This document shows, piece by piece, positions 10,593 through 22,690 of a stretch of 64,000 nt of DNA (position 1 is the stretch's first letter; every line of letters starts with the position of its first letter). The notes beneath the pieces were generated by a model that worked only from the letters and a program-made list of their open reading frames with translations, was not told the origin of the DNA and searched no databases. The stretch is from Budorcas taxicolor (Eukaryota > Chordata > Mammalia > Artiodactyla > Bovidae). The position numbers and the translations under genes were made by a program. The DNA lies in the NCBI RefSeq assembly GCF_023091745.1, contig NC_068910.1, positions 90,338,170-90,402,169 on the forward strand, read 5' to 3'.

Positions 10593-13500
10593 GGGTGGGG
10601 AGAGTATAAAAGATCTGCAGTTAGATCAGGTAAGTCCTCATGGGCTAAGTAGCTTAATTCGATTTGAAGTGTAAAAATATATATTCATAGTTCTTTGGCA
10701 GGTGAGTCACTTGATTTCCTTTACTCTCTAAGAAAACAACAGAGCCTATTGCGTGGACAATGGAAAGGATGTTATAGCAGTGCTGGTGGTCAGATGATAT
10801 CAGAAGCAGCATAACTGAGATGTTCTGGTTTAAGGGGGTGACATGGCGATAGAGAACAGACACACATTCAAGATGTGTCTTGGAAATAGATCCAACATGT
10901 GGAGAATGAGAAAAGGAGAGAACTTAATTATTGCTAACTTTCTGACTTTTTAATAGGGCAAGGGGGCAGGATGGTACCATTAACTGAGATGACCAGACTG
11001 TGGAGCAGGAATAGGAAATCAATTTGAATAGGAAAAATCATAAGTTTAATTTTGGACATATTAAAGTTGAGCTATCTGCAAGAATTTAAGGGGAGATGTC
11101 AAATAGGCAGTTGGAAATAAAATCTGGAGCTCAGGGAAAAGATTGAACTGAGTATTTAATCACACAAAATTAATGAAGTTTAACCACTCTAGAAGATATG
11201 AAGAAAAAATTAAATTATATTTAGGTTTGAGTCCCAGATCTTCCATCAAATGACTGTGTATTTTTCAGCAAGCCATGCTAGCACTTAAACCTTTGTTTTT
11301 TCAGTTGTAAATAGATGTATGATTTCACATTTGTGAAATATAAGGAGAGAGTTATTACTCAATATCTATGTGTCTTTGGTCAAATTTCATAAACACTTTT
11401 AGCCTCAGTTCCCTCTCTTGAAACATGAACAGATATCACCCTGTGAAATCTGAGATCCATTTCAATTTCAAAATTCTGAGTCTATGGTTGAAATAATAGT
11501 CAGAATTATATAGAATAATGTCCTATTTTTTTTCAATTTCAAAATGGTTAAGCATTAAAAAGATTTCTAATATTAAAAGTAAACATTTAATTTAGCTTCT
11601 AATTAGTGCACTGAATATGCACTATGTGCGTATCTTCAAATATTTTAATATAACCATTATATGGAAAAAAGTCAGGATTGAAATAAATATAAACCATGGG
11701 AGCTTTGTTACTTTCTTTAGCAAAATATATATTTAGCTTTAGTTGGATGGTAACTACAACTATCTGCTTTCAAGATTTCCTTACAATCTTCATGCTCACA
11801 ATAATATACAATCAGAATATATTTAATAAGTTCCACAAAAGAAGGTAAATGAAAAGAAATCATCTGTTTTTCATTTTACATCAGGCCAAAAAGAATCCAA
11901 CCCTTCTATTTAAAAACAAAAATTATTGTATTGGCCTAAATTATACAAATTAGCTATTTTTTTTTCCTTTCACATTACCTTTGTTGCTTTCTTGATCAAA
12001 CCCAGTCTTGATTAGCCCTATTATGATTATAGAGTTAATGTGCCTTTTATCAAAATTAACCTTATTGTAAAATAGACAATCATCTTAACAATATTTGCAT
12101 ATCTGTTTAGTATGAGAAGTTGTGAGTTGAAATGTTCATGACTTTTCAAAAAGCAACAAACTCATTATCCAAGCATTATAATTCACATTGTAATATATAA
12201 ACATTAGCAACTGCTTAAGCTATTAAGCAAATACTCTGATTTGAATTTAATCTCTCTTTGTTTCCTTCATCACAATGGTTCGTTTTCCACGATGGTTCTT
12301 ATGTATGTAGATTTTTTCCCTTTGGCAATTAAAATGTAGTTATTTTTAGGGAAGTGATTATAAAATTTCCACGATGGAATTCCATACTTATTCTCCCTCA
12401 ATGACTCCTTAAACTACTTTTTTTGTTTGTGGATTTTAGTATGACAAACAAGATAGAATCTAAAAATCACCCTGTTTTCTCATTTCATTTCCATTTCTCC
12501 CATGGCAATTTGTTACAGTTGTTTGCTGAAGTGCTAAAGTTAATAAATGGATAAAGCGAAAATGGCCTCCTCCCCTCCACCAGTACTCTCACTACCATGA
12601 AAACATTAGCCATAAACTTGTAAGAGTTAAGTGACGGCAAGAGCCCACCTATGTCAGCCTGCTTTTTTCAACACTTCAGACTATTCCGTAAAACTTTTAC
12701 AGAAAGAACATGCATGGTTTTCATTACTCTTAGACAAATAAACCATGACAAAAAGAGCAAACACATTTATTTCACACTTTGGTGTAATTTAATTAGAATG
12801 CTAAAAACATAATCGTCGTATGGAAGGTGTGAGACAAAGAAACAATTTTTAATGATTTCTTTAGTATGATTTGAGACACTTCGGGAATCTTTCTCCTTGA
12901 CTATGTTTCTATCTTGCAAGGTAGGATATGAGCAGACAACATCCCATGACACTTTCTTCAGTTTTGTAAAAAATGGTGAAACCTCCCCTCTTCATGAGAA
13001 TGATTCTTCTGATGAAATGAAGATGGCCTGCCCCTACTCCTCTCAGTACTATTACTACCATAAAAACATTAGCCATACACTAATATGAGGCTCATACAAG
13101 CACAAAGGCACATGAATAAGAGGAGAGTCATGACAAAATGTTTGATACTTAATACTTTTTATTTAATACTTCAGTGAGCCTCTAGCTCAAGATTTCTTAC
13201 AATTTAGTCCAAATTTCCAGCTTTCCATTGTCTTACGACCTTGGTTTTAAATCATGTGATTCATATTTTCAGAGTTAGAGCTATCAGTCAGACCTTGCCT
13301 TTGGATTTTTTCATTCATTCTCTTCCAAAAAGTTAGCGCTGCTCATGCATCTTCTCTATGCCAATCCTCCAAATACTTTGTCACTAGTTTCTCAACTTCT
13401 TCAACCCCTGGAGTTTCAGCTGCATTTACTTCTCGCTCCCAAGCACCAGAGCCTCAATTTGACTCTGGTATCTTTATGGATTTCTCCCCCTCCAAAATCT

Positions 13501-14116
13501 TCAACATATAGTTTGAATTTCTTGTATTTTCAATACAACTTTTGCTTCACTCTTAACAAAACTCATTTATAAAAAAAGTCATTATTTTGGCAAAGTTATG
13601 GTGCATATTTAAAAATGAAATAATGTACAATTTTTTAAGATTCTAATTTTCTGTTTCTCATATCTATTAGCAAATTTTAAAATATGTATTTTTTCTATAA
13701 ATAAATTGATATTAGTACTTCTTGATTTTTACTTATTAGATGTTATCTATAAATTATTTCTTTAGATATATATGAAAGCTTAGGATTTAGTCTTTTGACC
13801 ATCCCCACCTTATACAAAAAAATCTTTCCAATATAGTTCTGATTTAAATTTCACCAGATTATTATTCAGTGTTTGAAACAGTTTACCTTTGTCAATATTT
13901 ATAGCTGATTCATGCAAAATAGTATACTTTTCTTTCTTTGCTGCTTTTTTGTTTTACTTGAAATTAATTGTATTATTTTATGTATTTGGACAGTTCTCAA
14001 TTAAAATGTTCTTTGAGTTGAATATATTTCCTTTTAACATTTTCAAATACATTAGTTCTTTTATCATCTTTAGTCCTCTTTCAGAAATCTCTCCCATAGC
14101 TTTTTATCCTGCCCTC
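10593..14116. other. Mostly single-copy block with a MIR-like patch
   Basis: No young repeats occur over about 3.5 kb. A MIR-like stretch lies at about 11225-11350. Two related segments of roughly 55 bp occur at 12563-12618 and 13021-13077. A paired motif ttccacgatgg occurs at 12285 and 12366. I see no exon or RNA gene. Confidence 0.5.
11225..11350 (+). mobile_element. MIR-like fragment
   Basis: 'gtttgagtcccagatcttcc', 'gactgtgtatttttcagcaa' and 'gtaaatag' follow the order of the MIR core. It is strongly diverged. Confidence 0.5.
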
Positions 14117-14928
14117 AAATCAAGATTGCCTGGAGAAATACCAACAACCCCTGATAAGCAGATGATACCACTCTAGTGGCAGAAAGCAAAGAGGAACTAA
14201 AACGCCTCCTGATGAAGGTGAAAGAGGAGTGTGAAAAAGCTGGCTTTAAACTCAATATGCAAAAAATGAAGATCATGGCACCTGGTCCCATCACTTCATG
14301 GCAAATATATGGGGGAAAAGTGGGAATATTGACAGATTTTATTTTCTTGGGCTCCAAAATCACTGTGGATGATGACAGCAGCCATGAATTAAAAGATGCT
14401 TGCTCCTTGGAAGAAAAGCTTTGACAAAACCAGACAGTATTAAAAAGCAAAGAAATCACTTTGCCAACAAAGGCTCATATAGTCAAAGCTATGGTGTTTC
14501 CAGTAGTCATGCCAGATTTGAGAGTTGGATCATAAAGAAGGCTGAGGACTGAAGAATTGATGCTTTCAAAATGTGATGCTGGAGAAGACTCTTAAGAATT
14601 CCTTGGACAGCAAGATCAAACCAGTCAATCCTAAAGGAAATCAGTCCTGAATATTCATTGGAAGAAATGATGCTGATGCTGAAACTCCAATACTTTAGCC
14701 ACCTGATGCGAACAGCCAACTCAATGGAAAAACCCCTGATGCTGGGAAAGATTAAGGGCAGGAGGAGAAGGGATGATAGAGGTTGAGATGGTCGGATGGC
14801 ATCACCCACTCAGGGGACATGAGTTTGAGCAGTCTCCAGGAGACAGTGAAGGAGAGGGAAGTCTGGCATACTGCTGTCCATGTGGTCTCAAAAAGTTGGG
14901 TAGGACTTAGCGACTGAACAACGACAAA
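14117..14928 (+). mobile_element. BovB LINE, 5'-truncated 3' quarter
   Basis: Begins at 'aatcaagattgcctggag' in the late reverse-transcriptase region and runs to the 3' end, finishing with a CAA-type tail near 14927. The frame 14176-14424 covers an 82-codon piece just after the YADD motif. It is non-functional. Confidence 0.92.
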
Positions 14929-14948
14929 CGAATTGATTACTTCTGTGG

Positions 14949-15165
14949 GCTTCCCTGGCGGCACTAGTGGTAAAGAACCTGCCAGCCCATGCAGGAGACA
15001 TAAGAGATGTAGGGTCAATCCCTGGGTCGGAAAGACCCTCTGGAGAAGGGAATGGCAACCTACTCCAGTATTCTTGCCTGGAGAAGCCCATGGACAGAGG
15101 AGCCTGGCGGGCTACAGTCTGTGGGTCACAAAGAGTCAGACATGACTGAAGCGACAGCACACACA
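14949..15165 (+). mobile_element. Bov-tA SINE, complete
   Basis: Head 'ggcttccctggcggcactag', body with 'actccagtattcttgcctgg', and end 'actgaagcgacagcacacac'. It is well preserved and begins about 20 bp after the BovB tail. Confidence 0.93.
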
Positions 15166-16427
15166 AGCATGCAAGGCAAATTCTGCACAGCTGCTGTGTT
15201 GGAATTTATGTCTTAAAAATATTCATTTTCCATTAGCTTAGTGGAGTTTTTAGAAATGACCAAAGCTACATGAGAATGCCAGTCTTTTATCTTTACCAAA
15301 ATTTCAAGTTCACTTGTCAAACTGATGATAGCATTTACTTTCTTGGCCTAATTGTATACTTCCAGTCATAGGTCTTCTAGCTATTATCCCCACATCTCAA
15401 GCCATTACTAACCATTCTGTGAGAGTCATTTAGTGATTTAAATCTTCGGCATCATTAATTTACCACCATCTACCTATTGTCAGTTCTGAAAATAGAATGC
15501 TTCATCCCTCCCAAAACACCTCACCCAACCGATTTTCCTCTTGTCACAAGGTATTGCTAGAAAAAGTGAAACCACATGATCAAATTGTATTCCAAATGTG
15601 TAATTACAACAGAGTTTCTTTTTTTGGTAATCTTTATTTTGCCTATATAGTCAAAGTCCTAAAGCAGCAGCTAATTTTTTTCTAGGCTTCTAACACTGTC
15701 AAAACAACTCTAATTATCACTTCATCGCTTCGGCAAATAAGTGGAGACAATGACAAAAATTCCCACGTTTATTCTCCACAGTGCTTTTTCTTCTACCTTG
15801 TTATCTTCAAAGTATAACGGCCTTTTCTTCCTTATCCTAATGCCACTCCTTGTGCCAAAGGCTCCATTTCATCCTGCTTTCTCCTGTTTCACTTTTTATT
15901 GCTTCTCACTCTGGTGTCTGCAGTAAGTCCCAGAATGTTTGGATCCATTCTACATTAAAAAACAAAGCAAGAATACAACCTTAATTTGCATGACTATTCC
16001 TTCAGTTTGCTGCCATATCTCTCCTCTTTTCACTATGAGCTACTTTTCTAGTTAAGAGTATTCTACAATATTCATTAAATCTATCCCTATAAAATCTATT
16101 TTCTAGCCAGTACTTCAACAGAATTCACTTTCAAAAATAAGCAACAAGTGGTTTCAGTGATTTATTTTTCTTTCTACACCTATTTTAATATCTCTACAGG
16201 ACTTAAAATTATTCATTACAAACCCTTCTGCAAGCTCCTTCTTCCTTTCGCTTCCATACCATTACATTCTCTTTGCTTTCTTCCACTGTTTGGGTGTATT
16301 CCTTGCTGGTTATCTTTAATACTCTTTCCTGATCATTGGAAACATATTTCAATGTTCATTCTTCAACCTATTTTGAATTATTCCTCAATAGCACTTTTTT
16401 CTCTTGATACTGAGTTTTCCAATCACT
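15166..16427. other. Single-copy sequence
   Basis: I see no confident repeat or gene. The stretch 15780-16400 is pyrimidine-rich on the plus strand and could be an old, unassigned LINE remnant, but nothing specific supports that. Confidence 0.4.
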
Positions 16428-16945
16428 TTAGTCAGTCAGTTAGCTCAGTCACTCACTCGTGTCCAACTCTTTGCGAACCCATGGACTGCAGCATGCAGGC
16501 CTCCCTGTCCATCACCAACTCCCGGAGCCTACTCAGACTCATGTCCACTGAGTTGGTGATGCCATCCAACCATCTCATCCTCTGTTGTCTCCTTCCCTTC
16601 CACCCTTAATCTTTCCCAGCATCAGGGTCTTTTCAAATAAGTCAGTTCTTCTCATCACGTGGCCAAAGTATTGGAGCTTCAGCTTCAGCATCAGTCCTTC
16701 CAATGAATATTCAGGACTGATTTCCTTAACAATGGAACAGTTGGATCTCTTTGCAGTCCAATGGACTCTCGGGAGTCTTCAACATCACTGTTCAAAAGCA
16801 TCAATTCTTTGGTGCTCATCTTTCTTTATAGTCCAACTCTCACATCCATATATGACTACTGGAAAAACCATAGCTTTGACTAGACGGACCTTTGTTGCCA
16901 AAGTAATGTCTCTGCTTTTTAATACGATGTCTAGGTTGGTCAATG
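16428..16945 (-). mobile_element. BovB LINE, 3' ~515 bp, antisense
   Basis: The antisense 3' end at 16428 runs to a 5' truncation near 'gatgtctaggttggtcaatg' at 16945. A TSD may be caatcacttta on the left and cagtcacttaa on the right. It forms an inverted pair with the BovB at 17354. Confidence 0.92.
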
Positions 16946-17353
16946 ACTTCAGCAGTCACTTAAATGAAATGAATTCAGAAGTTACATTTCAATCACCAGT
17001 TTCTCCTCCAGGTTTCATTGCTGCACATGTAGCTTTCTGTTAGATGATGGGAAAGATTTCTGGTATTCAGGCATCAATATGTCCAAAACTGAATTTGTTG
17101 AATTTCCCTCCACATCATCTGGACTTCCTCTTGCCGTTTCCTTAGGTTTTTTTTAACAGCGTTATTATTTTTCTAGTTAACAAGACAAAACAAAAAAGAG
17201 TCTGTGTCATATTTCATTTCTTTCTCTCATTGCCACGTTTCTCTATATCCAAATAGTGAATATTAATTATATTTAAAAATATCCATTATATTTTCTCTTT
17301 CTTTTTATTTTTATTGATATTACCTATTTCAGATTCTATTTATCATTCACCTA
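16946..17353. other. AT-rich spacer between inverted BovB copies
   Basis: No recognised feature. This spacer forms part of the loop between the inverted BovB arms. Confidence 0.5.
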
Positions 17354-18279
17354 TACTAGGAAAAAGAGTATGCCAAGGCTGTATATTGTCACCCTGCTTG
17401 TTTAACTTATATGCAGAGTACATCATGAGAAACACTGGGCTGGAAGAAGCACAAGCAAAGATTGCCGGGAGAAATATCAATAACCTCAGATATGCAGATG
17501 ACACCACCCTTGTGGCAGAAAGTGAAGAGGAACTAAAAATGCCTCTTGATGAAAGTGAAAGAGGAGAGTGAAAAAGTTGGCTTAAAGCCCAACATTCAGA
17601 AAATGAAGATCATGGCATCTGGTCCCATCATTTCATGGGAAATAGATGGGGAAACAGTGGAAGTAGTGTCAGACTGTATTTTTTTGGGCTCCAAAATCAC
17701 TGCAGATGGTGATTGCAGCCATGAAATTAAAAGACGCTTATTCCTTGGAAGGAAAGTTATGACCAACCTAGATAGCATATTAAAAAGCAGAGACATTACT
17801 TTGCCAACAAAGGTCCATCTAGTCAAGGCTATGGTTTTTCCAGTGGTCATGTGTGGATGTGAGAGATGGACTGTGAAGAAATCTGAGCACCAAAGAATTG
17901 ATGCTTTTGAACTGTGGTGTTGGAGAAGACTCTTGAGAGTCCCTTGGACTGCAAGGAGATCCAACCAGTCCATCCTAAAGGAGATCAGTCCTGGGTGTTC
18001 ATTGGAAGAACTGATGCTACAGCTGAAATTCCAATACTTTGGCCACCTCATGCAAAGAGTTGACTCAATGGAAAAGACCCTGATGCTGGGAGGGATTGGG
18101 GGCAGGACGAGAAGGGGATGACAGAGGATGAGATGGCTGGATGGCATCACTGACTCCATGGATATGAGTTCAGGTAAACTCCAGGAGTTAGTCATGGACA
18201 GGGAGGCGTGGCGTTCTGTGATTCATGGGGTCACAAACAGTCGGACATGACTGGGCAACTGAAGTGAACTGAACTTAAC
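17354..18279 (+). mobile_element. BovB LINE, 3' ~920 bp
   Basis: Starts in reverse-transcriptase motif B and runs to an ACTGA-type tail. A frame of 85 codons (17314-17571) contains motif B ('GCILSPCLFNLYAEYIM') and motif C ('YADDTTLVAES'). A -1/+1 shift near 17550 passes into a 191-codon frame (17546-18121) holding the C-terminal part. Not a working enzyme: the N-terminal half is missing. Confidence 0.94.
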
Positions 18280-19211
18280 TATTCCCCAAAACTTCACACT
18301 AAAATTCATAATATGAGCATATGATATTTATGAAACAAACATAATATATATTATTATAACATTTTGCATCCTAAATAATGGACAGTTTTAGCATCATATA
18401 GCATTGGATTATTTTTACAAAAACAAATTTTTTTTCCTGGCAGTATGTCTGATCTGATTGATTAGTTTGACATTGAAAGCTGGCTTTTACATGTGGGTTA
18501 CATGTCGGACATTTTTTTCTAAAATAAAAGATAAATCTGAAATTTGAACACTTTAATAAACATTTTTATGGAATATGATAAAAGTATTTTATATAAAAAA
18601 TAGCAGATTGCAAAATTATATTGAAGTTAATACTATTTTTATTTCCTCAGGAGTTTCTGACTATATAGATTTGAATGTTGTGTATCTAAGTAAAAATATA
18701 GCAACTATAACTATATACATGGTTACATAGCAAATATAATTACATTAGTTATTTTATATGTTTCAATAAAATATTTTTGATATTTCTTCCAAAATGAGAA
18801 AGAAAATGACCCAAATACAATGTTATCAATTGCTTGCCTTCAATCAAGTTGAAGGAGGACCTAGCAAACTTGTAACTATTAAGTCATTAAAAATAAATTT
18901 CAGAACAAGTATTATTTATTTTGAATATACAAAATAAAGAAGAAGCTCAAGAATCCCCACTGATAGCAAACTTCCTTTCCCATCATTTTTGTTTATGTAA
19001 ACAAGATATATTTTAATGTTTACATCTGTAGATAGCAACAAAATAAAAACAAAACAGAAAGGGAGCAAAACTGATGCTGAAACTATCTCATTTTAGATTT
19101 AAGTAATATGCATTGGTAACAATCCAAACTAATTGAAAGAAAAATCCTTTTGTCTTATTGATAGATCCAGTTCAAAAAATCTTTGTTCAAATAATCCTAA
19201 TATTTTTATGG
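18280..19211. other. AT-rich single-copy sequence
   Basis: No repeat or gene recognised. Confidence 0.5.
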
Positions 19212-19309
19212 AACGATAAATGTTGAGCACTTATTAGTATTCTCAGAAGTTGCTAGCAATATAGGTATGAATCTCTGTTCTAGGTCGATTAAGTCTGGCT
19301 AGAATTACA

Positions 19310-19572
19310 AATGGCACCCCACTCCAGTACTCTTGCCTGGAAAATCCCATGGACAGAGGAGCCTGGTAGGCTGCAGTCCATGGGGTCGCTAGGAGTCGGA
19401 CATGACTGAGCGACCTCACTTTGACTTTTCACTTTCATGCATTGGAGAAAGAAATGGCAACCCACTCCAGTGTCTTGCCTGGAGAATCCCAGGGATGGGG
19501 GACCCTGGTGGGCTGCCGTCTATGGGGTCACACAGAGTTGGACACGACTGAAGCGATTTAGCAGCAGGAGCT
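19310..19572 (+). mobile_element. Bov-A2 SINE, complete, with TSD
   Basis: Two Bov-A units joined by 'tttgacttttcactttcatg', ending in a short AGC-like tail. Flanked by the 8-bp TSD gaattaca (19302-19309 and 19573-19580). It is absent from the second copy of the block, so it inserted after the duplication. Confidence 0.95.
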
Positions 19573-19633
19573 GAATTACAGATATGGAAAGGACAAGTAG
19601 CCGAGACCATGTGTAACTAGTACCCTTTGGATC

Positions 19634-19654
19634 AAAAAAAAAAAAAAAAAAAAA
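19634..19654. repeat. (A)21 homopolymer
   Basis: The equivalent position in copy 2 (near 58362) has only about 8 A followed by 8 T, so this run has expanded or the other has changed. Confidence 0.85.
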
Positions 19655-20145
19655 TGAATTAAACTTGTTTTTGAAAATTACTGAAAAATTTGGGAAACAA
19701 AGAGATTTGAAGAAGTGGGAAGACTAATCCCACAAGAGCTATTTATCATGGACACCACTGTGGGGTGTGCAGAATGCTTTGGGAGACTGTGAGCCAGCGG
19801 GATTAAAGTGAAAGTAATTTTTTGGTCTAAGAAATCATCTGAAATGCTGTCTTTGTGTGGTTTTTACAGGGGTGGGCAAAGTTGAGTTGGGTTGTACTAA
19901 GAAAAAGAAAACAACATTTACAACCACAAAGGAGAGTGCAAAAATTCAAACTGGCATGATGAAATCAAGAGTTTTGGAAATGGTTCATAATTCAGTTTCA
20001 CTCATATCACTCAACCCAGTAGAATCAAAATTTCTCTTTCTTTCCTCCTTCCTTCCTTTTTGCTTTACTTTCTTTCATTCTTTTCTTTTTAATTCACTGG
20101 TGTTTTTCCCTTTGGATTCTCTAAATAGCATATTTATGGTTGAAT

Positions 20146-20259
20146 GTTGGAGTGGGTTTCCATTTCCTTCTCTAGGGGATCTTCCTCACCCAGGGATTGA
20201 ACTCATGTCTCCTCCACTGGCGGGCGTATTCTTTACCACTGAGCTACCAGGGAAGCCCA
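20146..20259 (-). mobile_element. Bov-tA SINE lacking its 3' half
   Basis: The antisense head ('gagctaccagggaagcccaa') and first part of the body are present, but the SINE 3' portion is missing on the left, where it abuts segment A directly. SINEs normally keep their 3' end, so the loss points to a later deletion. Confidence 0.88.
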
Positions 20260-20385
20260 AGAAGGATGCTGCATATATGGACTTAAGTTTGTTTTTCTCC
20301 TGCTTACCTGTCTTAAGTCAATTTAATTATTAGGCTAACCAAAGAACCAAGAAGGAAATAAGGAAAAAATTTCTGCCTGTGAAAG
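20260..20385 (+). mobile_element. LTR, 3' ~125 bp (duplicated block copy 1)
   Basis: 'gatgctgcatatatggactt' to 'aaaatttctgcctg' corresponds to the last part of the LTR that is complete at 60546-61033. The rest of this LTR is absent. It is followed by L1 at the same junction as copy 2. Confidence 0.75.
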
Positions 20386-20460
20386 TGTTCAGTATCACTC
20401 ATCTTCAGAGAAATTCAAATCCAAGGTGCTATTCTTTTACTGCCTCACCTCTGGTACAAG
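20386..20460 (+). mobile_element. L1 ORF2 fragment (duplicated block copy 1)
   Basis: 'gtgttcagtatcactcatct' and 'gagaaattcaaatccaagg' are L1 ORF2. It shares non-consensus bases with copy 2 near 61075 ('cttttactgcctcacctctgg' region). A BovB inserted at 20461 splits it; it resumes at 22450. Confidence 0.8.
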
Positions 20461-22449
20461 CAGTTCAGTTCACTTCAGTCGCTCAGTCGTGTCCGACTCT
20501 TTGTGACCCCATGGACTACAGCACGACAGGACTCCCTGTCCATCACCAAATCCTGGGGTTTACTCAAACACACGTTCATTGAGTCAGTGATGCCATCCAA
20601 CCATCTCATCCTCTGCCATTCCCTTCTCCTCCCCACTTCAGTTTTTCCCAGCATCAGGGTCTTTACCAATGGGTCAGTTCTTTGCATCAAGTGGCCAGAC
20701 TACTGGAGTTTCAGCTTCAAAATTAGTCCTTCCAATGAATATTCAGGACTGATTTCCTTTAGGATGGACTGGTTGTATCTCCTTGAAGTCCAAGGGACTC
20801 TCAAAAGTCTTCTCCAACACCACAGATCAAAAGCATCAATTCTTTGATGCTCAGCTTTCTTTATAGTCCAACGCTCACATCCATGCATGACTACTGGAAA
20901 AATCATAGCCTTGACTAGACAAACATTTGTTGGCAGAGTAATCTCTCTGCTTTCTAATATGCTGTCTAGGTTGGTCACAACTTTCCTTCCAAGGAGTAAG
21001 CATCTTTTAATTTCATGGCTGTAGTCAACATCTGCAGTGATTTTGGAGCCCAAAAATATAAAGTCTACCACAGTTTTCTGATCTATTTGTCATGAAGTGA
21101 TGGGACCAGATGCCATGGTCTTAGTTTTCTGAATGTTGAGCTTTGAGTCAACTTTTTCACTCTCCTCTTTCACTTTCATCAAGAGGCTCTTTAGTTCTTC
21201 TTCACTTTCCACCATAAGGGTGGTGTCATCTGCATATCTGAGGTTATGATATTTCTCCCACCAATCTTAATTCCATCTTATGCTTCATCCAGCCCAGCAT
21301 TTCTCATGATGTATTCTGCATATAAGTTAAACAAGCAGGCTGACAATATATATCCTTGACATACTCCTTTTCCTATTTGGAACCAGTCTGTTGTTCCATG
21401 TCCAGTTCTAACTGTTGCTCCCTGGCCTGCATACAGATTTCTCAGGAGGCAGGTCAGGTGGTCTGGTATTCCCATCTCTTTCAGAATTTTCCATAGTTTA
21501 TTGTGATCCACACAGTCAGGTCTTTGGCATAGTCAATAAAACAGAAATAGATGTATTTCTAGAACTCTCTTGCTTTTTAAATGATTCAGCTGATGTTGGC
21601 AATTTGATCTCTGGTTCCTCTGCCTTTCTAAAACCAGCTTGAACATCTGGAATTTCACGGTTCAAGTATTGTTGAAGCCTGGCTTGGAGAGCATTCCTTT
21701 GCTAGCATGTGAGATGAGTGCAATTGTGTGGTAGGATTTTAGGTTTTGAACTAGCTCAACTGGAATTTCATCACCTCCACTAGCTTTGTTCATATTGATG
21801 CTTCCTAAAGCTCACTTGGTTTTACATTCCTGGATGTCTGGCTCTAGGTGAGTGATCACACCATCGTGATTATGTGGATCATGAAGATCTTTTTTTGTAC
21901 AGTTCTTCTGTGTATTCTTGCCACCTCTTCTTAAATCTTCTGCTTCTGTTAGGTCCCTACCATTTCTGTCCTTTAATGAGCCCATCTTTGAATGAAATGT
22001 TCCCTTGGTATCTCTAATTTTTTTGAAGAGATCTCTTGTCTTTCCCATTCTGTTGTTATCCTCTATTTCTTTGCATTGATCTCTGGGGAAGGCTTTCTTA
22101 TCTCTCCTTGCTATTCTTTGGAACTCTGCATTCAGATGCTTATGTTTTTCCTTCTCTCCTTTGCTTTTCGCTTCTCTTCTTTTCACAGATATTTGTAGGT
22201 TCTCCTCAGATAGCCATTTTTCTTTTTTGCATTTCTTTTTCTTGGGGATAGTCTTGATCTCTGTCTCCTGTACAATGTCACGAACCTGCATCCATAGTTC
22301 ATCAGGCACTCTGTCTATCAGATCTAGTCCCTTAATCCTATTTCTCATTTCCACTGAATAATCATAAGGGATTTGATTTAGGTCATACCTGAATGGTCTA
22401 GTGGTTTTCCCTACTTTCTTCAATTTAAGTCTGAATTTGGCGTTAGGGA
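20461..22449 (-). mobile_element. BovB LINE, 2-kb 5'-truncated antisense copy
   Basis: The antisense 3' end ('cagttcagttcacttcagtc') runs to about 22449, in the linker between endonuclease and reverse transcriptase. Minus-strand frames are 21812-22468 (218 codons; linker, with 'YDLNQIPYDYSVE'), 21278-21511 (motif A/B area) and 20700-21071 (C-terminal). Frames are broken between them. It lies inside the L1 of the duplicated block and is absent from copy 2. Confidence 0.94.
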
Positions 22450-22690
22450 TAACAATGCCTATTCTCACAAGAAAAAAAAGGACAATAAATATTGATGAGG
22501 ATATGGTTACTGGAACTCTTATACACTGATTTTGGGAGCATAAAAATTTTAATAACTATGGATACCAGTATGGAGGTTCCTCGGGAAAAAATTTAATTCA
22601 AAAAGATACATTCACTCCTGTGTTCATAGTAGCACTATTTACAATAGCCAAGACTGTCTATTATTATTGTATACCCACAAAGTAGAGTGT
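22450..22690 (+). mobile_element. L1 ORF2 fragment, continued
   Basis: Resumes after the BovB with 'aacaatgcctattctcacaa' and continues to 'ctatttacaatagccaagac'. It shares the unusual 'tttaataactatgg' with copy 2 at 61190-61205, where standard L1 has a different sequence. Confidence 0.8.

Larger units (their letters stand above)
19212..20145 (+). repeat. Duplicated block, copy 1, segment A
   Basis: From 'ataaatgttgagcac' to 'aatagcatatttatggttga' this sequence aligns, same orientation, with 58205-58875, apart from a Bov-A2 inserted here. One 120-base stretch compared by eye is about 84% identical. Segment A resembles no repeat I know. The same downstream neighbours (LTR 3' end, then L1) also occur at copy 2. 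Confidence 0.85.

Noticed and set aside
13889..14176. 95-codon Phe-rich frame
   Set aside because: It crosses from T-rich sequence into the BovB 5' truncation point; composition explains it.
16148..16609. 153-codon hydrophobic plus-strand frame
   Set aside because: It starts in pyrimidine-rich single-copy DNA (hence Phe/Leu/Ser-rich) and runs into antisense BovB. No domain or start context supports a membrane protein.
17596..18195. 199-codon minus-strand frame
   Set aside because: It is the antisense of the BovB reverse-transcriptase frame at 17546-18121. BovB antisense stays open by base composition and recurs at many copies in this window.
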